A program made the translations under genes and the position numbers. Below the pieces are notes generated by a model. It was given only the letters and a program-made list of their open reading frames with translations, did not search any database and had not been told where the DNA came from. DNA of 64,000 nucleotides from Rathayibacter oskolensis (GTDB lineage: Bacteria > Actinomycetota > Actinomycetes > Actinomycetales > Microbacteriaceae), in contig NZ_FXBM01000001.1 of the NCBI RefSeq assembly GCF_900177245.1, positions 744,001-808,000 of the forward strand. The letters run 5' to 3'. Positions within the stretch are counted from its first letter, which is position 1, and the number at the start of each line of letters is the position of its first letter. Shown here piece after piece: positions 56,192 through 64,000 of this stretch.

Positions 56192-56317
56192 CGCGCGCGG
56201 CTCGCTCCGGGTCCGCTCGAAGCTGACGCGGCGTCGGTGCGGCGCCACCGGAGGCGCCGGCTGCGAGGCGACCCTCTAAGGTGGTCCGCGAACCGTCGCC
56301 CGACCCCGAGGAGCACC

Positions 56318-57439
56318 GTGACCGAGATCACCGAGGAGTACCTCCTTCCGGGGGAGGGCATCCTCATCGACGACCTGCCGAAGGTGTCGCTGCACGACCA
56401 TCTCGACGGCGGTCTGCGCGCCGAGACGATCATCGAGCTGTCGGAGGCCGCAGGCCTCCCTCTGCCCGCGACCGACCCGGGCGCGCTCCGCGACTGGTTC
56501 ACCACGACGGCCGACTCGGGCTCGCTGGTCGACTACATCGCCACCTTCGAGACCACCGTCGCGGTCATGCAGACCGCTCCCGCCCTCGAGCGCGTGGCGC
56601 GGGAGTTCGTGCTCGACCTCGCGGCCGACGGCGTGATCCACGGCGAGGTCCGCTGGGCGCCCGAGCAGCACCAGCGCCAGGGCCTCACTCTCGACGCCGC
56701 CGTCGAAGCCGTTCAGGCGGGGATCGAGCAGGGCGTCCAGGAGGCGGCCGCGCACGGCTCCCGCCTCCGTGTCGGCCAGCTGATCACCGCGATGCGGCAC
56801 ACCGACCGGTCGCTCGAGGTCGCCGAGCTGGCGCTCCGGCACCGCGAACGCGGGGCCGTCGGCTTCGACATCGCCGGCGCGGAGGCGGGCTTCCCGGCGT
56901 CACTGCACCGTCCCGCGTTCGAGCTCCTCGCGGCCGCGCACTTCCCGACGACCGTCCACGCGGGCGAGGCCGACGGACTCGACAGCATCCGCTCGGCGCT
57001 CCTCGACGGCCGCGCGCTGCGGCTCGGACACGGTGTGCGCCTCGCCGAGGACGTCCGCATCGAGCGGCAGGACGACGACGCGAGCTACGTCACCCTCGGC
57101 GAGCTCGCCGAGTGGGTCAAGGACCGCGAGATCGCCCTCGAGCTGAGCCCGTCCTCCAACCTGCAGACCGGCGCGATCGCCGCCTGGGGGACCGAGCTCG
57201 CCGACCACCCCTTCGACCTGCTGTACCAGCTGGGATTCCGCGTGACCGTCAACACCGACAACCGCCTCATGAGCGCAACGACGCTCAGCCGCGAGCTCGC
57301 GCTGCTGTCGGACGCGTTCGGCTACGACCTCGACGACTTCGAGGCCTTCCAGGTCAACGCCGCCCACGCCGCCTTCCTGCCGCTCGACGAGCGGCGCGAG
57401 CTCGTCGAGGCCATCACCTCCGGCTTCGAGGCGGCCTGA
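56318..57439 (+). CDS. add: Adenosine deaminase
   Basis: A 373-residue TIM-barrel deaminase converting adenosine to inosine. Zinc ligands lie in KVSLHDHLDGGL and TTVHAGEADG; LSPSSNLQTGA and VTVNTDNRLMS hold catalytic and zinc residues, and RLGHGVRL the catalytic His. GTG at 56318 after GAGGAG. A small hairpin (56240-56259) in the 126-bp gap upstream may modulate expression. Two bases separate it from the PTS EIIA gene. Confidence 0.95.
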   Translation: MTEITEEYLLPGEGILIDDLPKVSLHDHLDGGLRAETIIELSEAAGLPLPATDPGALRDWFTTTADSGSLVDYIATFETTVAVMQTAPALERVAREFVLDLAADGVIHGEVRWAPEQHQRQGLTLDAAVEAVQAGIEQGVQEAAAHGSRLRVGQLITAMRHTDRSLEVAELALRHRERGAVGFDIAGAEAGFPASLHRPAFELLAAAHFPTTVHAGEADGLDSIRSALLDGRALRLGHGVRLAEDVRIERQDDDASYVTLGELAEWVKDREIALELSPSSNLQTGAIAAWGTELADHPFDLLYQLGFRVTVNTDNRLMSATTLSRELALLSDAFGYDLDDFEAFQVNAAHAAFLPLDERRELVEAITSGFEAA

Positions 57440-57441
57440 CC

Positions 57442-57909
57442 GTGCCGCTCGACCCGCTCACCGACGACGCGATCGCACTGCGGCACGAGGCCTCGAGCTG
57501 GCGGGAGGCGGTCCTCGAGGCCGGCCGTGCGCTGGAGCGGAGCGGAGCGGTCGACCCCCCCTACTCGCGCCGCATGGTCGAGCAGGTCGACGTCCTCGGT
57601 CCCTACATCGTGATCGCCCCCGGACTCGCGCTCGCCCACGCCCGACCGGGCAACGACGTGCACGCCGACGGCCTCTCGGTGGTCACGCTCGCCGAGCCGG
57701 TCGCGTTCGGGCACAGCACCAACGACCCCGTCTCGGTGGTCATCGGCATCGCCGCCACCCAGGCGCACGGCCACGTCGGCTTCATCTCGGGCCTGGCCGA
57801 CGTCCTCAGCAGACCCGACGCGATCGGCGCCCTGGCTGCCGCACGCACGGTCGGCAGCATCAACGCCGTCCTCACGGACGACACCCCGCACCACGGAAGA
57901 AGCTCATGA
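57442..57909 (+). CDS. PTS EIIA (ascorbate/mannitol type) without EIIC nearby
   Basis: A 155-residue PTS EIIA-2 domain of the UlaC type; the phosphoacceptor is H66 in APGLALAHARPGND. GTG start two bases after the add stop. It overlaps EIIB by four bases. No EIIC gene follows in the window; 0.25 kb of repeats and then genes on the other strand come next. Either an unlinked EIIC is used or the pair has a regulatory role in nucleoside-derived sugar use. Confidence 0.87.
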   Translation: MPLDPLTDDAIALRHEASSWREAVLEAGRALERSGAVDPPYSRRMVEQVDVLGPYIVIAPGLALAHARPGNDVHADGLSVVTLAEPVAFGHSTNDPVSVVIGIAATQAHGHVGFISGLADVLSRPDAIGALAAARTVGSINAVLTDDTPHHGRSS

Positions 57910-58178
57910 AGATCGTCACCCTCTGCGGAGCCGGCATCGGCACCTCGGCCATCCTGAAGCTCGGCGCGGAGCGCGCCCTCGAAGCCCTCGACCTCGAAGC
58001 GGAGGTGATCGCCTCGGACGTCGCGTCGATCGGTGCTCTCGCCGCCGACGCGCAGGTGATCCTCACCTCGAGCGAGCTCGTCGACCGGATCGGCCAGACC
58101 TTCGCCGAAGTGGTCGTCATCGACAACTACCTCGACCAGACGGAGATCACGGAGAAGATCGAGCGCGCGTTGGGCTGA
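57906..58178 (+). CDS. PTS EIIB (lactose/ascorbate type)
   Basis: A 90-residue EIIB with the phosphorylated cysteine C7 in TLCGAGIGTSAILK and a Rossmann-like alternation. Overlaps EIIA by four bases. Its stop codon lies inside a terminator hairpin, so the operon ends here. Confidence 0.9.
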   Translation: MKIVTLCGAGIGTSAILKLGAERALEALDLEAEVIASDVASIGALAADAQVILTSSELVDRIGQTFAEVVVIDNYLDQTEITEKIERALG

Positions 58179-58194
58179 GCCGTCGGCTCAGCCC
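58172..58194 (+). terminator. Terminator of the nucleoside operon
   Basis: GGGCTGAGCC (58172-58181) pairs perfectly with GGCTCAGCCC (58185-58194) and includes the EIIB stop; a T-run follows at 58207-58210. Confidence 0.75.
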
Positions 58195-58210
58195 ACCGCG
58201 GCACCATTTT

Positions 58211-58330
58211 CTGAGCCGCTCCCCGCGCGGCTCAGCGCGGTCGGCTCCGCGAGGTGGTGCGTTCCACAGAGCGGGTCGCGTCGCGCTGCCTCCAATCGCT
58301 CTCACGCGATTCTCGGTCGCGCGCTCTACC
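58211..58330 (-). repeat. Inverted copy of the 130-bp dispersed repeat
   Basis: Read on the minus strand it matches the right-end tandem units over about 120 bases, including GAGAATCGCG/AGCGATT arms, CAGCGCGACGCGACCCGCTCTG, GGAACGCACCACCTCG and the CTGAGCCGCGCGGGGAGCGGCTCAG hairpin. Confidence 0.75.
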
Positions 58331-58356
58331 TTGCGCGAGGTCGCGGCGGACACCTG

Positions 58357-58391
58357 CTGGTCGAGTAGCCGCGCAGCGGCGTATCGAGACT
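58357..58391. repeat. Dispersed GGTCGAGTAGC...TATCGAGAC element
   Basis: CTGGTCGAGTAGCCGCG followed by CAGCGGCGTATCGAGAC, a palindromic intergenic element of the family seen at 22252 and 33932. No gene lies in 58195-58428. Confidence 0.65.
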
Positions 58392-58428
58392 TCGCGCGAG
58401 CGGGCCCACGCAGCACGAGCCGCTCGAC

Positions 58429-60096
58429 TCAGCGGAGGAGGTCGGCGGCGCCCTCGCGCAGGGCGGCGAGGCGCGACTCCACGGCGGTCCGGCGCGCGGC
58501 GGCGTCGGGTTCGGACGACCAGGCGTCGAGGTAGAGCTTCACCTTGGGCTCGGTGCCGCTCGGCCGGGCGATCAGACGGGCGCCGTCGAGGCTGAAGCGC
58601 AGCGCATCCGTCGCCCCGAGCGCGCCGCCGGCGGCGAGCAGATCCTCGGACCGCTCCACGGCGAGTCCGCCGATCGAGCGGGGAGGCTCGGCCCGCAGGC
58701 GCGCCATGATCCGGCCGATCTCGGACAGGTCGGTGACCCGCAGCGAGATCTGCGCCGAGCCGAACAGGCCGAAGCGCTCGGCGAAGGCGTCGAGCTCGTC
58801 GGCGATCGTCCGGCCGTCCTCGGCGAGCGAGCTCGCGAGCGAGAGGAACGCCACCGCTGCTGAGATGCCGTCCTTGTCGCGCACGATCCGCGGATCCACG
58901 AGGTAGCCGAGCGCCTCCTCGTAGCCGAAGACGAGATCGGGCACCCGCGAGATCCACTTGAAGCCGGTCAGCGTCTCGACGAAGGAGAGTCCGTAGTCGG
59001 CCGCGACGGCAGCGAGCGCGGGGGAGGAGACGATCGAGCACGCCAGCGCGCCTCCGGAGCGGCCGCCGGCCCTTGCCTGCTCCGCCGCACGCCAGCCGAG
59101 CAGTGAACCCACCTCGTTGCCGGTCAGCCGGCGGAATCCCTCCGGCGCGGACGGGTCGGGGATCGCCGCGGCGAAGCGGTCGGCGTCGGGATCGTTCGCG
59201 ACGATCAGCTCGGCGCGCCCGGAGCGGGCGGTGGCGTAGGCGAGATCGAGCGCACCGTCCTCCTCCGGGTTGGGGAAGGCGACGGTCGGGAACGCGGCGT
59301 CGGGATCGATCTGCTCGACGACCACGGCCGGCTCGTCGAAGCCGGCGGCCGAGAGCACCCGGTGCGTCGTCTCCCAGCCGACCCCGTGCATCGCCGTGTA
59401 GACGACGCGCAGCGGCGCCGCTTGCGCGCCCACCGTGGCCGTCGCCTCGATGTAACCCGAGACGACGGACTCGTCGGCGATCCGGTACTCGCCCCGGGGC
59501 AGCTCGGGGACCCGTCGCTCGCGGGCGACGGCGAGGATCCGGTCGGCGATCTCGGAGTCGACGGGCGGCACGATCTGCGAGCCCTCGTCGGCACCGCCGA
59601 GGTACACCTTGTAGCCGTTGTCCTGGGGCGGGTTGTGGCTCGCCGTCACCATCACACCGGCGTCGGCGTCGAGGTGCCGGACCGCGAACGCGAGCACCGG
59701 TGTCGGCAGCAGCCGCGGGAGGAGGACGGCGTCCACGCCGGCCCCCGCCATCAGCGCCGCCGAGTCCTCGGCGAACACGCGGGAGTTCTTGCGCCCGTCG
59801 TACCCGATGACGACGACGGGCCGATCGCCGCCGCGCGCGAGCAGGTGCTCGGCGATCCCGACGGCGGCCTGCGACACGAGGACGCGGTTCATCCGGTTCG
59901 AGCCCGCCGCGATCGCGCCCCGGAGGCCGGCGGTGCCGAAGGCGAGCCGCTCCCCGAAGCGGTCCGCGAGCTCGGTGGCGGCCGACGCGTCTCCCGCGGC
60001 GTCCGCCTGGAGCAGCGCGACGAGCTCCTGACGGGTCTCGGGATCGGGGTCCTGGGCGAGCCAGTCCTCCGCCAGTGCTCGGATCGCGGCCGTCAC
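58429..60096 (-). CDS. Phospho-sugar mutase (phosphopentomutase/phosphoglucomutase type)
   Basis: A 555-residue alpha-D-phosphohexomutase-family enzyme. The phosphoserine loop is VTASHNPPQDNGYK, the metal loop VANDPDADRFAA, the sugar loop GYEEALGY and the phosphate loop RPSGTEPKVKLY. FGTAGLRGAIAAGSNRMN opens the domain. Next to a nucleoside phosphorylase it probably interconverts ribose-1-phosphate and ribose-5-phosphate, though glucose phosphate is equally possible by sequence. GTG start overlaps the PNP stop by four bases. Confidence 0.9.
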   Translation of the reverse strand: MTAAIRALAEDWLAQDPDPETRQELVALLQADAAGDASAATELADRFGERLAFGTAGLRGAIAAGSNRMNRVLVSQAAVGIAEHLLARGGDRPVVVIGYDGRKNSRVFAEDSAALMAGAGVDAVLLPRLLPTPVLAFAVRHLDADAGVMVTASHNPPQDNGYKVYLGGADEGSQIVPPVDSEIADRILAVARERRVPELPRGEYRIADESVVSGYIEATATVGAQAAPLRVVYTAMHGVGWETTHRVLSAAGFDEPAVVVEQIDPDAAFPTVAFPNPEEDGALDLAYATARSGRAELIVANDPDADRFAAAIPDPSAPEGFRRLTGNEVGSLLGWRAAEQARAGGRSGGALACSIVSSPALAAVAADYGLSFVETLTGFKWISRVPDLVFGYEEALGYLVDPRIVRDKDGISAAVAFLSLASSLAEDGRTIADELDAFAERFGLFGSAQISLRVTDLSEIGRIMARLRAEPPRSIGGLAVERSEDLLAAGGALGATDALRFSLDGARLIARPSGTEPKVKLYLDAWSSEPDAAARRTAVESRLAALREGAADLLR

Positions 60097-60926
60097 AGCG
60101 CGGCCGTGATGCCGGCGAGCAGGCGCGCGAGGTCGTCCTCGGCGTTGCGTCCCGCCTCCAGCACCTCCTCATGGCTGAGCGGCGTCTTCTGGATGCCCGC
60201 CGCCAGGTTCGTGATCAGCGACATGCCGAGCACCTCCATGCCCGCCTCCCGCGCGGCGATCGCCTCGAGCGCCGTCGACATGCCGACGATGTGCCCGCCC
60301 ATGATGCGGGCCATCTGCACCTCCGCCGGGGTCTCGTAGTGCGGGCCGCGGAACTGCACGTAGACGCCGTCGTCGAGGTCCGCGCGGGTCTCGCGCGCGA
60401 GCGCGCGCAGGCGTGCCGAGTAGAGATCGGTGAGATCGACGAAGGTGGCGCCCTCGAGCGGGGAGTCGGCGGTGAGGTTGATGTGGTCGCTGATCAGCAC
60501 CGGCGTGCCCGGAGTCCAGTGCTCCTTGATGCCGCCCGCTCCGTTGGTCAGGATCATGACCGTGGCGCCGGTCGCCGCGGCCGTGCGCACGCTGTGGGCG
60601 ACGCGGCGGACACCGTAGCCCTCGTAGTAGTGGGTGCGCGCCCCGATGATGAGCGCGCGCCTGCCGGACGGCAGCAGCACCGAGCGCAGGCTCCCGCCGT
60701 GCCCGTGCACCGCCGGCTTCGAGAAGCCGAGGATCTCGGTGGCCGGCACCGTGGCCGTGGTCTCGCCGATCAGGTCGGCGGCCTTGCCCCAGCCGCTGCC
60801 GAGGGTGAGGGCGATGTCGTGTCTCTCGACGCCCGTCGCCTCGGCGATCCGGGCGGCGGCGTCGGCCGCGATCGCGAAGGGATCGGCGTCGGGGGAGTCG
60901 AGCGGATTCGGGGTCTGATCGGACAT
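60093..60926 (-). CDS. punA: Purine nucleoside phosphorylase (trimeric type)
   Basis: A 277-residue PNP splitting inosine and guanosine into base and ribose-1-phosphate. Seen are TLGSGWGKAADLI, the phosphate-binding HGHGGSLR, ARTHYYEGYG, TNGAGGI, QFRGPHYETPAEV and GMSTALEAIAAREAG. First gene of a two-gene transcript with the mutase, complementing the salvage operon on the other strand. Its start is 94 bp from the divergent LpdA-like gene. Confidence 0.94.
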   Translation of the reverse strand: MSDQTPNPLDSPDADPFAIAADAAARIAEATGVERHDIALTLGSGWGKAADLIGETTATVPATEILGFSKPAVHGHGGSLRSVLLPSGRRALIIGARTHYYEGYGVRRVAHSVRTAAATGATVMILTNGAGGIKEHWTPGTPVLISDHINLTADSPLEGATFVDLTDLYSARLRALARETRADLDDGVYVQFRGPHYETPAEVQMARIMGGHIVGMSTALEAIAAREAGMEVLGMSLITNLAAGIQKTPLSHEEVLEAGRNAEDDLARLLAGITAAL

Positions 60927-61020
60927 CCCACCACCCTAGCCAGGGCGCGCGGGAGTGCAGAGTCGCTGCGGTCCCGCCCCGCGATTGGGCGAACTCTCAG
61001 CGGGAGGGGATGATGGAGGC

Positions 61021-62460
61021 ATGGCTTACGAGTTCGAGCGCACGCAGAGGATCGCCGTTCTCGGAGGGGGACCCGGCGGCTACGAAGCAGCCATCGCGGG
61101 AGCCCAGCTCGGCGCGGAGGTGACGCTGGTCGAGCGGGTGGGTGTCGGCGGCTCCGCGGTCATCACCGACGTCGTCCCGTCGAAGTCGCTCATCGCGACT
61201 GCGGAGGCGACGAACGCCATCGGCGAGGCGGCCGACCTGGGCGTGCAGTTCTTCACGCGCTCGGAGCAGACCAACAAGCCGGTCCGGCCCGAGGTCGCCG
61301 TGAACCTCGCCACCGTCAACAAGCGCCTCCTCGGGCTCGCGCGGCAGCAGTCGGAGGACATGCGCGCGAACCTCGTGCACCACGGCGTCAAGATCATCCA
61401 GGGCGACGGGCGCCTGGACGGCACGAACGCGCTGATCGTGTCGACCGCCGCCGGCGGCGAGGGCATGGACTTCGACCGGATCGAGGCCGACACGATCGTC
61501 GTCTCGGTCGGCGCGAGCCCGCGCGTGCTGCCGACCGCCGCGCCCGACGGCGAGCGGATCATGAGCTGGACCCAGCTCTACAACCTCAAGTCGGTTCCCG
61601 AGCACCTGATCGTGGTCGGCTCCGGCGTGACCGGCGCGGAGTTCGCCTCCGCCTACCGCGCGCTCGGCGCGAGGGTGACCCTCATCTCCTCCCGCGACCA
61701 GGTCCTCCCCGGCGAGGACGCCGACGCCGCAGCGGTCATCGAGAACGTCTTCAAGCGCAACGGGATGGTCGTGCTCTCGAAGTCGCGGGCCGACCGTGTC
61801 GAGCGCACGGAGACGGGCGTGCGGGCGATCCTGTCCGACGGTCGCGTCGTCGAGGGGTCGCACTGCCTGATGGCGGTCGGCTCCGTGCCGAACACCGCCG
61901 GCATCGGCCTCGAGGACGCCGGCGTGCAGCTGACCGAGTCCGGTCACATCCGCGTCAACCGGGTGGCCCGGACGAGCGTGCCGTCGATCTACGCGGCGGG
62001 CGACTGCACGACGTTCCTGCCGCTCGCCTCCGTCGCCGCCATGCAGGGGCGCACCGGGGTCTTCCACGCGATGGGTGATGCCGTGAACCCGACCGAGGTG
62101 CGCAACGTCGCGGCCAACATCTTCACGCAGCCCGAGATCGCGACCGTCGGCTGGAGCCAGCGCGAGATCGAGGAGGGCATCGCGCAGGGTGAGATCTACA
62201 AGCTGCCGCTCGCCGCGAACCCCCGCGCGAAGATGATGGGGATCCGCGACGGCTTCGTGAAGCTGTTCGCGCGCACCGGCTCCGGCACCGTCATCGGAGG
62301 CGTCATCGTCGCCCCGAAGGCCAGCGAGCTGATCTTCCCCCTCGCGCTCGCCGTCGAGCACCGGCTCACCGTCGACCAGGTCGCCCGCGCCTTCACCGTC
62401 TACCCGAGCCTCACCGGCTCCATCTCGGACGCGGCGCGCGCCATGCACATCGTCAGCTGA
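61021..62460 (+). CDS. lpdA: LpdA-like NAD(P)H-quinone dehydrogenase
   Basis: A 479-residue flavoprotein disulfide reductase-family protein. FAD fold VLGGGPGGYEAAIAGAQLGAEV and NAD(P) fold VVGSGVTGAEFASAYRALGA are intact, followed by the YAAGDCT segment and the C-terminal dimerisation domain. The redox CxxxxC pair of lipoamide dehydrogenases is absent (GGSAVITDVVPSK), as in mycobacterial LpdA, which reduces quinones. ATG at 61021 after GGAGG. Transcribed alone. Confidence 0.88.
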   Translation: MAYEFERTQRIAVLGGGPGGYEAAIAGAQLGAEVTLVERVGVGGSAVITDVVPSKSLIATAEATNAIGEAADLGVQFFTRSEQTNKPVRPEVAVNLATVNKRLLGLARQQSEDMRANLVHHGVKIIQGDGRLDGTNALIVSTAAGGEGMDFDRIEADTIVVSVGASPRVLPTAAPDGERIMSWTQLYNLKSVPEHLIVVGSGVTGAEFASAYRALGARVTLISSRDQVLPGEDADAAAVIENVFKRNGMVVLSKSRADRVERTETGVRAILSDGRVVEGSHCLMAVGSVPNTAGIGLEDAGVQLTESGHIRVNRVARTSVPSIYAAGDCTTFLPLASVAAMQGRTGVFHAMGDAVNPTEVRNVAANIFTQPEIATVGWSQREIEEGIAQGEIYKLPLAANPRAKMMGIRDGFVKLFARTGSGTVIGGVIVAPKASELIFPLALAVEHRLTVDQVARAFTVYPSLTGSISDAARAMHIVS

Positions 62461-62540
62461 CGCTCCGGGCGCGATCGCCGCAGACGGCAGCAGCGCTGCG
62501 GCATCGAGGGAGGTCGATGGTCGCCAGGGTGCGCACCCGG

Positions 62541-63005
62541 TCAGTCGTCGTAGGCCCCCGCGAGCCGGGACTGGAGTGCTGTGAGGGCGACCCCGAGGGT
62601 GCAGCCGGTCTGCAGGACGCCGGCCGCCGCCATGGCCGCCCAGGTCTCCTCGGGCGCCCACAGCAGCGTCGACCACCCGAGGAATCCGAGCAGAGCCGAC
62701 CCGCCGTACAGGAGGGCCGCGGTCCGCCGCGGGATCTCGATCGAACCGGCTCCGGCGCGGAGCGCGCCGGGGGCGAGGAGCAGCGCCAGGAGTGCTGCGG
62801 CGACGAGGAGGACCGTCGCCCGCGGGGCAGCGACTCCGACGAGGGCGGCGGTGCAGATCCACGACAGGCCGGCGATGAGCGCGAGGCCGAGGATCAGGCC
62901 GCTGCTGCTGCTCGGCAGCGTCGACAGCTCACCGCGCTCGTCGGGGTCCTCGTCGTCGAACCCCTCCGCGATCGGGAGAGCGGTCCACCGTCGTTCGGCG
63001 TTCAC
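62541..63005 (-). CDS. Small membrane protein coupled to an AraC-domain regulator
   Basis: A 154-residue protein with four hydrophobic helices (about 35-55, 60-80, 93-110 and 118-137) after an acidic cytoplasmic N-terminus. No family recognised. The GTG at 63005 overlaps the stop of the AraC-domain gene by four bases (GTGA), so it is translated only after it. Possibly the regulated target or a membrane partner. Confidence 0.7.
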   Translation of the reverse strand: MNAERRWTALPIAEGFDDEDPDERGELSTLPSSSSGLILGLALIAGLSWICTAALVGVAAPRATVLLVAAALLALLLAPGALRAGAGSIEIPRRTAALLYGGSALLGFLGWSTLLWAPEETWAAMAAAGVLQTGCTLGVALTALQSRLAGAYDD

Positions 63006-63469
63006 GACCGGCCCTCGTCCGCCGTCGCCGCGAGGGGCCCCTCCCGGGTGACGCTCGTCCGGAACCAGGCGGCGAGCGCGGGGGTGCGCCGGTAGCGGAC
63101 GAAGTCGCGGTCGAGGTCGGCTGTGCTTCGATAGCCGGCGCTGCGGGCGATGTCCTCGAGGGCGCCCGGGCGGTGAGGTGTGCGGGCCATGAGCGTTCCG
63201 GCGCGCTCGAGGCGCCGTGACGCGAGATGCTCCTCCAGCGGCAGGGAGTAGAAGCGCCGGAATCGCAGGCGCAGCATCACGGTCGACACGCGCAGCTCCC
63301 GGGCGAGACCGGCGATCGTGAATCGGCGGTCGAGGTAGCGCTCGTTCACCAGCGCCGCGGTCGCGATCGCGAGCAGGTCGTGCCGCCGCCTCGAACGCCT
63401 GGAGCGGAGTGGGGCTCGTCGCCTCACACGGGAGTCGACGAGCAGGATCTTCTTGCGAGTGACAGCCAT
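63002..63469 (-). CDS. Stand-alone AraC-type DNA-binding protein
   Basis: A 155-residue protein consisting almost only of an AraC-type double HTH: FTIAGLARELRVSTVMLRLRFRRFYSLPLEEHL and LEDIARSAGYRSTADLDRDFVRYRRTPALAAWF. The usual ligand-binding domain is missing; the N-terminus is a basic stretch of about 30 residues. It is the first gene of a coupled pair with a small membrane protein. DNA binding is likely; its signal is unknown. Confidence 0.82.
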   Translation of the reverse strand: MAVTRKKILLVDSRVRRRAPLRSRRSRRRHDLLAIATAALVNERYLDRRFTIAGLARELRVSTVMLRLRFRRFYSLPLEEHLASRRLERAGTLMARTPHRPGALEDIARSAGYRSTADLDRDFVRYRRTPALAAWFRTSVTREGPLAATADEGRS

Positions 63470-63560
63470 GCTGGTGGGACGTCGCCCCGCCCCCCGTACT
63501 CACGCCCTTGCGCGAACTGACCCCCCGGCGGCGCACCCGCGCCCCTCCCACCGGATCGCA

Positions 63561-64000
63561 CAACCCGCTCCATGGTGAGCACCCCGTCGAGATGGCGACT
63601 GCCCCGAGCCTCGCAGTGACCGGCTCGGACGGAAACTCGGTCGAGCGCGCGTTCGAGAATCGCGTGTCAGCGATTCGAGGCAGTGCGACGCGCCCCGCTC
63701 TGCGGAACGCATCACCTCGACAAGCCGACTGCGCCGAGCCGCGTAGGGAGCGGCTCGGTCGACAACACGGTCGAGCGCGCGTCCGAGAATCGCGTGTCAG
63801 CGATTCTCGGCAGTGCGACGCACCCCGCTCTGCGGAACGCACCCCGTCGAGAAGCGGACCGCGCCGAACCGCGTAGGGAGCGGCTCGGACGGGGACACGT
63901 TCGAGCGCGCGTCCGAGAATCGCGTGTCAGCGATTCGAGGCAGCGCGACGCACCCCGCTCTGCGGAACGCACCCCGTCGACAAGCCGACTGCGCCGAGCC
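63561..64000 (+). repeat. Tandem 130-bp repeats running off the right edge
   Basis: TCGAGCGCGC recurs at 63641, 63771 and 63901, an exact 130-bp period. Each unit holds a hairpin GAATCGCG-TGTCA-GCGATTC, the block GCGACGCRCCCCGCTCTGCGG and a second stem CCGAGCCG...CGGCTCGG. A partial unit precedes at 63561-63620, and the last continues past the window. Open frames in it are by-products; 63470-63560 contains no recognisable gene. Confidence 0.85.

Noticed and set aside
63561-64000. CRISPR-like or peptide-repeat gene at the right edge
   Set aside because: The 130-bp period is uniform with no variable spacers, is not a multiple of three, and inverted copies occur elsewhere in intergenic DNA.

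Overview
The window is GC-rich, densely packed actinobacterial DNA. Many genes start with GTG, neighbours often share ATGA/GTGA start-stop overlaps, there are two F420-type oxidoreductases, a GTP-type PEP carboxykinase, a SorC-regulated glycerol locus and recurrent palindromic GGTCGAG...TCGAGACC intergenic elements. Together these suggest a member of the Microbacteriaceae (Rathayibacter/Clavibacter-like). The family assignment is inference; no rRNA or tRNA gene was recognised to anchor it.

Layout. 1-6.3 kb is the accessory part. A VirD4/TraG-like ATPase gene runs off the left edge and diverges from a tightly coupled operon: TerY-type vWA protein, PP2C phosphatase, atypical Ser/Thr kinase with a DCD motif, DUF4407 membrane coiled-coil protein, and a small basic protein. 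The first three match the known TerY-phosphorylation triad; their coupling to DUF4407 and a divergent secretion/DNA-pump ATPase makes this the best candidate for an undescribed conflict or stress system. 6.3-10.2 kb has stress-associated DUF2382, PRC-barrel and YihY membrane genes, an unknown membrane protein and a PPOX flavoenzyme. 10.2-14.2 kb is a lipid module (thiolase, quinone-oxidoreductase-like MDR, acyl-CoA ligase). 14.2-24.6 kb is mixed housekeeping and hydrolytic genes (DinB, GT39-like, citrate-lyase-like, VOC, lipase, Ddn, a large methyltransferase, RNase H, aldo/keto reductase, methyltransferase, AroQ, double-hotdog thioesterase). 24.7-33.7 kb is gluconeogenic and glycerol metabolism (pckG, a divergent RamB-like regulator, SorC regulator, glpD-glpF-glpK). 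34-40.8 kb has a HAD-trpS-xthA run and a complete fructose PTS operon. 41-47.3 kb has a second YihY protein, a DUF559 remnant between two repeats, sdhCDAB with an iron-box-like site, and a mannosyltransferase. 47.4-60.9 kb has manC, then a nucleoside uptake and salvage locus: BMP lipoprotein, ABC ATPase, two permeases, cdd, deoA, add, and PTS EIIA and EIIB without an EIIC, followed on the other strand by a phosphopentomutase/phosphoglucomutase-like gene and purine nucleoside phosphorylase. 61-63.5 kb has an LpdA-like flavoprotein and a coupled AraC-domain/membrane-protein pair. The window ends in 130-bp tandem repeats.

How parts work together. Imported nucleosides would be deaminated (Cdd, Add) and phosphorolysed (DeoA, PNP), and the (deoxy)ribose-1-phosphate isomerised by the mutase. 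Glycerol enters through GlpF, is phosphorylated by GlpK and oxidised by GlpD; PckG links the TCA cycle to gluconeogenesis. Intergenic DNA is rich in repeats: at least three dispersed families, one 40-bp and one 16-bp tandem array, and a perfect 25-bp inverted repeat, mostly at gene 3' ends.
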